Source: Thiohalomonas sp.
GTDB taxonomy: Bacteria > Pseudomonadota > Gammaproteobacteria > GRL18
Length of the DNA: 5,017 nucleotides
Assembly (NCBI GenBank): GCA_023864145.1
Contig: JAIVER010000127.1
Coordinates: 1-5,017 of the forward strand
Direction of reading: 5' to 3'
Of the stretch, positions 1-5,017 are shown piece after piece (position 1 is the first letter of the stretch; each line of letters opens with the position of its first letter). The translations under genes and the position numbers were made by a program. Under the pieces are notes generated by a model. That model was not told the origin of the DNA. It made no database searches and saw only the letters and a program-made list of their open reading frames with translations.

Positions 1-26
1 TGGGCTGTGAGAGTAATTTGCGTCAT
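1..26 (-). CDS. IS630-family transposase, N-terminal fragment (left copy)
   Basis: Only eight full codons fall in the window, reading MTQITLTA from the ATG at 26-24. The start was chosen by comparison with the right copy, which begins MTQITL and then continues into recognisable IS630-type sequence. An in-frame upstream ATG at 71-69 would add 15 residues, but it sits inside a hairpin. The last two codons differ from the right copy (TA here, IG there). Whether this transposase is intact cannot be judged. Confidence 0.55.
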
Positions 27-48
27 TGGATAATTTTGATCTTCTTCT

Positions 49-73
49 CTATGAAAATCAAGCATTTTCATAG
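49..73. repeat. Perfect 10-bp hairpin at IS transposase leader (left copy)
   Basis: CTATGAAAAT at 49-58 and ATTTTCATAG at 64-73 are perfect inverted repeats around a 5-base loop (59-63). The same hairpin occurs at 4855-4879 in the other IS copy. On the transposase strand it covers the possible upstream ATG at 71-69 and lies just before the likely start at 26. It could limit translation from read-through transcripts entering from the host gene; that role is inferred from other insertion sequences, not shown here. Confidence 0.7.
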
Positions 74-80
74 GTCATGG

Positions 81-156
81 GTATAGATAAGGTGTTGGCT
101 GATAGTTGAAGCTCTACTTTCAGGTAATGTATGAACGCTGCGGCTATCGTTTTCAT
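81..156 (-). pseudogene. xerC: xerC, N-terminal stub cut by the IS insertion
   Basis: XerC is a tyrosine recombinase that, with XerD, resolves chromosome dimers at the dif site. From the ATG at 156-154 the minus strand reads MKTIAAAFIHYLKVELQLSA and then NTLSI before entering the IS. This matches the start of the XerC N-terminal SAM-like domain (a FxxYLxVExxLSxxTL pattern). Reading on into the IS gives a stop at 58-60, so the residual open frame is only 32 codons. The whole catalytic domain, with its Arg/His/Tyr residues, is absent here. The gene starts 30 bases after the DUF484 stop, in the usual dapF–DUF484–xerC order, which supports the call despite the short length. A TAA lies in frame three codons upstream of this ATG, so the start cannot be earlier. 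Confidence 0.8.
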
Positions 157-186
157 GATGTCTTATCGATGATAATCAATTTAGGC

Positions 187-927
187 TTAGTCTGACTGTC
201 TAATAAAGCGATTAAGCCTATGACTTAATATTTCGCCAAGACGTTCAAGAAAGACGGTACCCATATCAGCATTGAAATGGTGCATATTATTACTGCCCAG
301 TATCAGAGTACCGAAACAATTATTTTTTTCAATGAACAGTGGAATGAGTGCTAAAGAGGACAGTGACTGAGATTTCTTGTCAAATAATCTCTCTAAGGGG
401 AGTTTTTTGAAAAAACCACACATCGGTTTGCGGGTATTTAAGATTTTATCTAATTCCTGCGCGAGTGTTGAATTTTTTTGTATAAAGATATGTTCAGGTT
501 GATCCTTTAATGGTTCAATTGATAATTTGAGTGCCACGGCATCGACTGAAAAATCATCGCATAAACTCTCATCCAGAACAACTTCACAGGCATCAATAGC
601 ATCACAGAATAATAGTGATAATGTTAATTTGTGCATGTGTTGGTTAGATTGCTCATTTTTTTTGGCTATAGCAAATAATTCACTTAGCTGTGCTTTATGC
701 TGATTATTCTGCTCTCTGAGAATACTCACTTGTCGTTCAATGAGTGAAACTGCAGTGCCGCTGCTATGAGGTATTTCTAAAGAAGCCAGGAAATCGGTAT
801 TTTTATTAAAAAAGTCGGGATTGTTTGTTAAATAATCCATTATTTCCTGTGCTATAATTTCTTTGGACTCAGTTTGCTGCTCAGTCGTATTGATTACGTC
901 TTTTTCTAATTCACTGCTTGAATTCAT
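187..927 (-). CDS. DUF484 family protein (dapF–xerC operon protein)
   Basis: This 246-residue protein belongs to the DUF484 family, whose cellular role is not established; members have a GAF-like fold and almost always sit between dapF and xerC, as here. A polar, poorly conserved N-terminus (about residues 1-22) is followed by a helical segment with the motif IMDYLTNNPDFF (about 29-40). A likely coiled coil follows (about 60-100, VSLIERQVSILREQNNQHKA onward), then a GAF-like region to the end. Near the C-terminus, LALIPLF, GTLILGS and FNADMGTVFLERLGEIL match the family signature. Length and both ends look normal, and no frame break is seen. The start ATG overlaps the dapF TGA by 4 bases (ATGA), so translational coupling is likely, and the Shine-Dalgarno signal is weak. 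It is one of the few genes in the window without visible damage, although truncation of dapF upstream may reduce coupled translation. Confidence 0.85.
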   Translation of the reverse strand: MNSSSELEKDVINTTEQQTESKEIIAQEIMDYLTNNPDFFNKNTDFLASLEIPHSSGTAVSLIERQVSILREQNNQHKAQLSELFAIAKKNEQSNQHMHKLTLSLLFCDAIDACEVVLDESLCDDFSVDAVALKLSIEPLKDQPEHIFIQKNSTLAQELDKILNTRKPMCGFFKKLPLERLFDKKSQSLSSLALIPLFIEKNNCFGTLILGSNNMHHFNADMGTVFLERLGEILSHRLNRFIRQSD

Positions 928-1793
928 AGTGTTATTTGACCTTCATAAACAAAACTGGCCGGGCCAGTCATCATCAGGGAATGTGCACCCTGTTGCCATT
1001 GTATGTGTAATTTACCTGCAGGTAATGTTACGCTGACCTGCTCGGCAAGCCAGCCATGCGATATACCATTGGCGACGGCAGCGCAAGCGCCGGTACCGCA
1101 GGCAAGTGTTTCGCCAGAGCCGCGTTCATAAACACGAACCCTGATCTGGTGTTTATCAATAATCTGCATAAAACCCACATTGACACGATTAGGGAAACTG
1201 GGATGAGACTCCAGTAGTTTACCAATCTCTTGTACAGGATAGTTATCCAAATCATCAACTTTCACTGTAATATGCGGGTTGCCCATGGATGATGCGGAAA
1301 ATTCAACCTGCTTTATTTCACTGATCTGAGCACTTTCTATTGTAAGAGTATAACGATTATCTTTCTGTGAATCACCTACTGCCGTCACAAATGGTAATTT
1401 TTCAGGCTCAAAAACAGGTTCACCCATATCAACCGTTACCTCATTTTAATCAGTTATCTGTAGAGTAATAAGGCCGCTAAAGGTTTCAACGATGATAGAA
1501 TCTTTTGTTGTGAGGTTTTTTTCTCTGACAAAGCGGGCGAAGCAGCGAGCGCCATTGCCGCATTGCTCTACTTCACTGCCATCAGCATTAAAAATTCTGT
1601 ATTTGAAGTCGACCGTCTCAGCGTGAGCTTGCTCCGCTGTTTCTACCAGCAATAATTGATCACAGCCAACACCAAAATGCCGATCAGCAATGAAACGAAC
1701 TTGCTCTGTCGTCAAATTAATTGTTTGTGAGATGGCATCGATAAGAACAAAGTCATTACCCAGACCATGCATTTTTGTAAAATTTAATTGCAT
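924..1793 (-). pseudogene. dapF: Diaminopimelate epimerase with in-frame TAA stop
   Basis: DapF converts LL-diaminopimelate to meso-diaminopimelate, the cytosolic step that supplies peptidoglycan cross-links and the lysine precursor. The start is the ATG at 1793-1791 ([15 protein letters not shown]), the usual family N-terminus; the open frame upstream to 1889 has no family similarity. Both catalytic cysteines are kept: Cys78 in QCGNGARC and Cys232 in ACGTGAC. Codon 116 is TAA (1448-1446). The frame does not change there: the six codons after it (NEVTVD) lead straight into MGEPVFEPEKLPF, matching the same stretch of E. coli DapF without a gap. One base change from CAA, GAA or AAA would explain it. 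The two halves (115 and at most 167 residues) each hold one of the two catalytic cysteines, so neither could work alone. Length with the stop read through is 289, slightly more than the E. coli 274. The gene is probably inactive unless the stop is suppressed or is a sequencing error. Confidence 0.9.
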
Positions 1794-1872
1794 TGTTGAC
1801 CAATCATTGTGAAATAGTAAATAAAAACGTTGTTTTTTCTGTACAGAATTAAAGGGTAAACTTAATCTTTTA

Positions 1873-1901
1873 TGAACATTGCTAACCATTTATATTATAC
1901 T
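1873..1901 (+). promoter_or_regulatory. Candidate sigma-70 promoter for hemW
   Basis: TGAACA at 1873-1878 (4 of 6 match to TTGACA) and TATACT at 1896-1901 (5 of 6 match to TATAAT) are separated by 17 bases. The implied start of transcription is only about 8 bases before the hemW ATG at 1916, giving a very short leader and leaving little room for a ribosome binding site. This is a sequence-pattern prediction only. Confidence 0.35.
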
Positions 1902-1923
1902 GCAGAAAAGACCTGATGCTTAA
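1894..1923 (-). promoter_or_regulatory. Candidate promoter for dapF–DUF484–xerC
   Basis: On the minus strand, positions 1899-1894 read TATAAT, a perfect -10 box. The only -35 candidate, TTAAGC at 1923-1918 with an 18-base spacer, is weak and lies in the first codons of hemW. The leader to the dapF ATG at 1793 would be about 95 bases. The -10 box overlaps the candidate hemW -10 on the other strand, so the two promoters would compete for polymerase. Confidence 0.3.
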
Positions 1924-3177
1924 TTTTAGCGCACTGCCGCCGTTATCACTCTATATTCAGTACCCCTGGTGTGCCCAGAAATGTCCTTATTGTGACTTTA
2001 ATTCTCATGCTGCTCCGCTTACTGTGAACGCCAGACAACGAGATGAAGCGTATGTTAATGCGCTAATCAATGATTTAGAACATGAATTGCCTGCTATCTA
2101 GGGCAGGACAATACAGACTATTTTTATTGGCGGGGGTACTCCCAGCCTGATTCAACCGGAGTCATTACAAAATTTATTAAGTCAGATCAGTGCGCGTATT
2201 AAATTATCCCCGATGGCTGAAATTACCATGGAAGCCAATCCGGGTACAGTGGATCAGCTTAAATTTGAAGAATTTCGTCAGGCTGGTATTAATCGTCTAT
2301 CGATGGGGATCCAGAGTTTTGATGATCAATTGCTTAAAAAAATTGGTCGTATTCATAATTCTCAGCAAGCTCGATTAGCTATTGAGCGGGCAAAACTGGC
2401 TGGTTTTGATAATATTAATTTAGATTTAATGTATGCCCTGCCCGGCCAAACGCTGAAAAATGCCCTTAATGATCTACAACAGGGCATTGCTTTTGACACC
2501 TCTCATTTATCACATTATCAATTAACACTGGAACCTAATACTCTGTTTGCCAGTCAGCCGTCTAAATTACCCGATGATGATCTGAGCTACGAAATGCAGC
2601 TTGAATGTCAGCAGTTACTGGCTGATGCCAGCTTTGAACATTATGAAGTCTCAGCTTACGCAAAGCTGGGAAAAGAATGCCGGCATAATCTGAACTATTG
2701 GCAATTTGGTGACTATTTGGGGATCGGGGCGGGTGCTCACGGCAAAATCAGTGATGCGGCTCAACAAACCATTACCCGGCGCTGGAAAGAAAAGCATCCT
2801 CAGCATTACCTTGAAATTAATAGTATTGAAAGAAACAGCCTTGAAATGAATAGTCCTGAAAAAATATTTTTGACACAAATAGTACAAAAAAAAAGGCTGA
2901 AAACTCCACAAATAGCATTAATTCATTTATGATTGCTGGACAGCAACAACTTTCTCGTCATGATATCGGCTTTGAATTTATGCTAAACAGCAGTCGTTTG
3001 ATTGATGGCTTTGATAGTCAATTATTTTTTGCGCATACAGGCCTGCCCATTCTTCAAATTGAAAAAGGCCTGAAAAAAGCAGTAACACTGGGACTAATTG
3101 AGTGGCATCGAGACCACATCAAACCAACAGAACGGGGGCTTCAGTATCTCAATGAATTACAAGAACTCTTCTTATAA
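1916..3177 (+). pseudogene. hemW: hemW (radical SAM haem chaperone), nonsense plus frameshift
   Basis: HemW is a radical-SAM protein related to oxygen-independent coproporphyrinogen oxidase HemN; in bacteria studied it binds haem and helps insert it into respiratory proteins. The start at 1916 gives MLNFSALPPLSLYI, the normal N-terminus. The iron-sulphur motif CAQKCPYC is present (Cys19, 23, 26), but the conserved His of the YIHIPWC signature is Gln15. Codon 62 is TAG (2099-2101); the same frame then resumes with GRTIQTIFIGGGTPSLIQ, so a CAG-to-TAG change is likely. MEANPGT, GRIHN, LDLMYALPGQ, HNLNYWQFGDYLGIGAGAHG all follow in frame. At a run of nine A (2886-2894) the frame breaks: the homologous C-terminus (FEFMLNSSRL to LQELFL) lies in the -1 frame and ends at TAA 3175-3177. 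The reading is roughly 420 codons against 378 in E. coli, the excess being a polar insert around 2810-2945. Radical SAM residues and C-terminal domain are on separate fragments, so the gene is probably dead. Confidence 0.9.
2810..2869 (+). repeat. Degenerate 30-bp tandem duplication inside hemW
   Basis: CTTGAAATTAATAGT at 2810 recurs as CTTGAAATGAATAGT at 2840; 18 of the first 21 bases agree and the period is 30 bases (10 codons). It encodes LEINSIERNS followed by LEMNSPEKIF. E. coli HemW has no matching stretch between YLE and FEFFMN, so this is part of a lineage-specific polar insert. The period keeps the frame, so the duplication itself did not break the gene. Confidence 0.65.
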
Positions 3178-4774
3178 GAAAGTGACATATAAAAATTGTC
3201 ATCGGTCTGGTTCAGCTGCAAGACAGACTGATGAACGCTACCAATACGTCTATTATTGTTATTCAAGTGAAGTGGTACGTAATATTGACTACCTCATGGT
3301 TGAGCAGGGCTTTGTCGATAATAGTTATGAATTAATGAAGCGTGCTGCCCAGGCATTATTGGACTTTGTTAATCGTAAATATTCCAAGATTGAACATATC
3401 ACAATTATCTGTGGTGCAGGCAATAATGCCGGTGATGGTTATGCAGTGGCTCGATTGGCAAAATTACAAAATAGAGAGGCGAAAATTAAAGTTCACTTAA
3501 TCTCTATTATTGATCCTGAAAATCTGTCCGGAGATGCTCATCAGGCTTATTTGGACTGGCTTGAATGCGGCGGCACAATTGAATCAATGGCGGAGGCAGA
3601 TTTCCCTGGCACTGATTTGATTGTCGATCCCTTAATTGGAACGGCTTTAAATCGGGCACTGGAAGATGAATGGTATGATGCCGTGGCGGCAATTAATGCC
3701 AGTCCCAAGCCAGTTTTAGCCGTTGATATTCCTTCAGGGCTGGATGCTGATACCGGCGCAAGCTATGGCATAGCGATTAATGCCACCCATACACTGACAT
3801 TTATCGGTCAAAAAATGGGCATGTATACCGCTCAGGCTCGTTATTATTGCGGCAAAATACACTTTGCATCACTAGGTGTTGCCGACACTCTTTACCAGCA
3901 AATTGACCATAGTGCCATTCTAATGGAGTGGAATAATATTGCGCCCAAACTCCCCTGCCGCAGCCCTGTTAGTCATAAAGGTGATCACGGGCATCTACTG
4001 ATTATTGGTGGTAATTATGGTATGGCCGGAGCCTGCCGTATCGCTGGTGAAGGAGCTTTGAGAACAGGCTGCGGACTGCTAAGTATCGCCACTCGAAAGG
4101 AAAATGCTAATGGTATTACCAGTGCCCGTCCTGAGCTGATGGTACATGGTGTTGAAAGTGCTGATGATCTGGAGCCGTTATTAGCCAGGGCAACAGCCAT
4201 TGCCATTGGTCCGGGCCTGGGTACTGATCAATGGGGTGTCGCATTACTGGATAAAATTATCAGCTTTATTAAGCAGCAATATAATACTGATGAGCATAAA
4301 ATTAGTTGTGTTTTTGATGCCGATGCGTTGAATATCATAGCGCAGCATAATTTAGTTATTCAAAGTCAGCATGTTATTTATACTCCCCATTTTGGTGAAG
4401 CCAGCCGACTGCTTAAGCATAACTCTGAACACCCAACCGCGGATAGCAATCGTTTCGAAATGATCAGCAAGCTGAAAGAAAAATATCATGGTACTTTTGT
4501 GTTAAAAGGTGCCGGGACTCTGATTAATGTAGAGGATGATATTGCCATTTGCCCTTATGGCAATGAAGGGATGGCCAGCGCAGGAATGGGTGATTGCCTA
4601 ACGGGTATTATTGGTGCGCTGCTGGCACAAAAATTAGCCATAACAGATGCAGTACAATTGGGTGTTTGTTTACATGCAAAAGCGGGCGACTTAGTCGCAC
4701 TGGAAGGTAAAAACAGCATGCTGGTGAGTGATTTATTCCCTAAGATACGCCAGCTTATGAATAGTTATGGTTAG
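3152..4774 (+). CDS. nnrD: Bifunctional NAD(P)H-hydrate repair enzyme (epimerase NnrE + dehydratase NnrD)
   Basis: This fused cytosolic enzyme repairs hydrated NADH and NADPH: the N-terminal YjeF_N domain epimerises R- and S-NAD(P)HX, and the C-terminal ribokinase-like domain dehydrates the S form using ADP (ADP-dependent dehydratase). Epimerase motifs are GAGNNAGDG (3413-3439; usually GGDG) and VDIPSGLDADTG (3722-3757) with the catalytic Asp. Dehydratase motifs are HKGDHG (3973-3990), IGPGLG (4205-4222), DADALN (4316-4333), TPHFGEA (4382-4402; usually TPHPGEA), VLKGAGT (about 4501-4520) and GMASAGMGD (4568-4594). The body from about 3263 to the TAG at 4772-4774 is uninterrupted and near the family length. 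The start is uncertain. The frame is open back to an ATG at 3098, but family similarity begins only at YSSEVVRNID (about 3260). ATG 3152, used here, overlaps hemW by 26 bases and gives an unusual 36-residue leader (MNYKNSSYKK onward). A GTG at 3182 is another option, and a lost base near 3260 is possible. No clear ribosome binding site decides it. It probably shares the hemW transcript. Confidence 0.85.
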   Translation: MNYKNSSYKKVTYKNCHRSGSAARQTDERYQYVYYCYSSEVVRNIDYLMVEQGFVDNSYELMKRAAQALLDFVNRKYSKIEHITIICGAGNNAGDGYAVARLAKLQNREAKIKVHLISIIDPENLSGDAHQAYLDWLECGGTIESMAEADFPGTDLIVDPLIGTALNRALEDEWYDAVAAINASPKPVLAVDIPSGLDADTGASYGIAINATHTLTFIGQKMGMYTAQARYYCGKIHFASLGVADTLYQQIDHSAILMEWNNIAPKLPCRSPVSHKGDHGHLLIIGGNYGMAGACRIAGEGALRTGCGLLSIATRKENANGITSARPELMVHGVESADDLEPLLARATAIAIGPGLGTDQWGVALLDKIISFIKQQYNTDEHKISCVFDADALNIIAQHNLVIQSQHVIYTPHFGEASRLLKHNSEHPTADSNRFEMISKLKEKYHGTFVLKGAGTLINVEDDIAICPYGNEGMASAGMGDCLTGIIGALLAQKLAITDAVQLGVCLHAKAGDLVALEGKNSMLVSDLFPKIRQLMNSYG

Positions 4775-4846
4775 TTTATCAGTAACTATTCAGTCTGATT
4801 TTACAGGCTGTTATGAATGTTCAGCGCTTTAAACGGCCTTTATATA
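4767..4846 (+). pseudogene. Possible tsaE 5' remnant cut by right IS
   Basis: In many gammaproteobacteria nnrD is followed directly by tsaE (the ATPase for tRNA t6A synthesis). Here an ATG at 4767 overlaps the nnrD TAG by 8 bases and reads MVSLSVTIQSDFTG, then stops at TAA 4830-4832. In the neighbouring frame the sequence continues openly as LQAVMNVQRFKRPLYS up to the IS boundary, so loss or gain of a base near 4798-4803 may again be involved. The N-terminal part of TsaE is poorly conserved and its P-loop would lie beyond the IS, so the identification rests mainly on position and is weak. It may simply be noncoding. Confidence 0.25.
4791..4810 (+). terminator. Weak hairpin after nnrD, no clear U-tract
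   Basis: CAGTCTG (4791-4797) and CAGGCTG (4804-4810) can pair as a 7-bp RNA stem with one G-U pair and a 6-base loop. The following bases (TTATGAATGTT) are not a proper run of T, so intrinsic termination is doubtful. If a tsaE start lies here the hairpin would be inside it. Confidence 0.2.
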
Positions 4847-4854
4847 GCCATGAC

Positions 4855-4879
4855 CTATGAAAATGCTTGATTTTCATAG
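4855..4879. repeat. Perfect 10-bp hairpin at IS transposase leader (right copy)
   Basis: CTATGAAAAT (4855-4864) and ATTTTCATAG (4870-4879) pair perfectly around the loop GCTTG. The hairpin contains two in-frame ATG codons (4857 and 4863) and ends 22 bases before the likely transposase start at 4902. It is identical to the hairpin at 49-73. Confidence 0.7.
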
Positions 4880-4901
4880 AGAAGAAGATCAAAATTATCC
4901 A

Positions 4902-5017
4902 ATGACGCAAATTACTCTCATAGGCTATGAAAAATCAGCTCTAGAAATGCAACATAAGCATTCTGGAAATGGAAAAGAACGAGATAGAATCAAAGCCATC
5001 CTACTTTGCTCTGAAGG
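4902..5017 (+). CDS. IS630-family transposase, N-terminal fragment (right copy)
   Basis: Thirty-eight codons are visible, beginning MTQITLIGYEKSALEMQHKH and including KERDRIKAILLCSEG at the window edge. The pattern of a short ITL start, a helix, then a (R)DRIKAxLLxSEG stretch leading into the helix-turn-helix is characteristic of IS630-family transposases, which are DDE enzymes acting on TA targets. The catalytic DDE residues lie beyond the window. ATG 4902 was chosen because family proteins start with this MxxITL sequence. In-frame ATGs at 4857 and 4863 would add 15 or 13 residues (MKMLDFHREEDQNYP), but they fall inside the hairpin. A TGA at 4851-4853 closes the frame upstream. No frame damage is visible in this part. 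Confidence 0.75.
   Translation, partial: MTQITLIGYEKSALEMQHKHSGNGKERDRIKAILLCSE

Larger units (their letters stand above)
1..81 (-). mobile_element. IS630-family insertion sequence, 5' end (left copy, runs off window)
   Basis: This is the transposase-start end of an insertion sequence lying on the minus strand; the rest is beyond the left edge. Bases 8-80 are an exact reverse complement of 4848-4920, so the same type of element flanks the window on both sides in opposite orientation. The family call comes from the right copy, whose longer readable transposase start resembles IS630-family proteins. The inner boundary is put at about 81 because similarity to the other copy stops there and because the next bases (82-85, TATA) offer the TA target typical of this family. 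The insertion lies inside xerC. The far end and target duplication cannot be seen, so the boundary is uncertain by a few bases. Confidence 0.75.
4847..5017 (+). mobile_element. IS630-family insertion sequence, 5' end (right copy, runs off window)
   Basis: The element begins near 4847, just after a TATATA run (4841-4846) that could hold the TA target used by IS630-type elements. Bases 4848-4920 repeat 8-80 exactly in inverted orientation. The transposase frame reads outward to the window edge. The start is placed where similarity between the two copies ends; the exact tip and target duplication need the far end of the element. Confidence 0.78.

Noticed and set aside
157..186. Small inverted repeat TTATC/GATAA between DUF484 and xerC considered as a terminator.
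   Set aside because: The stem is five AT-rich pairs with no T-run, and xerC was originally cotranscribed across it.
1028..1258. Open frame antisense or shifted within dapF.
   Set aside because: It lies entirely within dapF in another frame and its translation resembles no known protein; it is a shadow.
1822..1838. AAAAAC/GTTTTT hairpin in the dapF leader considered as an attenuator or operator.
   Set aside because: It is short, AT-only apart from one pair, and expected by chance in such sequence.
1794..1889. N-terminal extension of DapF ([13 protein letters not shown] onward).
   Set aside because: The family start is [15 protein letters not shown] at 1793; the upstream stretch has no similarity, is not a lipoprotein signal, and overlaps the promoter region.
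2651..2911. Minus-strand open frame opposite hemW with a hydrophobic, aromatic-rich start.
   Set aside because: It is antisense to conserved HemW sequence, and its composition follows from the AT-rich coding strand.
924..3177. Stop codon reassignment or dedicated recoding as the reason for in-frame TAA and TAG.
   Set aside because: Both codons also serve as normal ends nearby (TAA for DUF484 and hemW, TAG for nnrD), the interrupting codons differ, and a frameshift occurs in the same gene, so decay is simpler.
4015..4206. Minus-strand open frame opposite the NnrD domain.
   Set aside because: It is antisense to well-conserved dehydratase motifs and shows no recognisable domain or ribosome binding site.

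Overview
The window looks like chromosomal DNA of a gammaproteobacterium with moderately low GC. The evidence is the gene order dapF–DUF484–xerC, a typical gammaproteobacterial operon, and the close resemblance of DapF, HemW and NnrE/NnrD to their E. coli counterparts. No genus can be named from the sequence alone. The genome seems to be decaying: four housekeeping genes are, or may be, broken, and an insertion sequence of the IS630 type bounds the segment on both sides.

Layout. Bases 1-81 hold the 5' end of an IS630-family element whose transposase runs leftward out of the window. It interrupts xerC, of which only about the first 25 codons remain (81-156, minus). Next on the minus strand come an intact DUF484 gene (187-927) and dapF (924-1793), which share a 4-base ATGA overlap. 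dapF carries an in-frame TAA. A roughly 120-bp intergenic stretch (1794-1915) probably holds back-to-back promoters. On the plus strand, hemW (1916-3177) is broken by an in-frame TAG and by a frameshift in a run of nine A. It is followed by the fused NnrE/NnrD repair enzyme gene (homology about 3260-4774), whose C-terminal two thirds is intact but whose true start is unclear. A short tail (4767-4846) may be the first codons of tsaE, cut by a second IS630-type copy that starts near 4847 and runs rightward out of the window.

The genes are ordinary housekeeping: DapF makes meso-diaminopimelate for peptidoglycan and lysine, XerC resolves chromosome dimers, HemW is a haem-handling radical-SAM-type protein, and NnrE/NnrD repairs damaged NAD(P)H. 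The interesting content is how they are broken. The two IS ends share a perfect 73-bp inverted repeat (8-80 and 4848-4920), their transposases point outward, and the enclosed genes carry two nonsense codons, one clear frameshift and one suspected one. This fits either reductive genome decay with IS expansion, as in a host-restricted bacterium, or a composite-transposon-like duplicate of a housekeeping block drifting because an intact copy exists elsewhere. Sequencing error could explain the homopolymer indels but explains the two clean nonsense codons less well. I see no CRISPR array, RNA gene, toxin-antitoxin pair, defence system or other novel multigene system.
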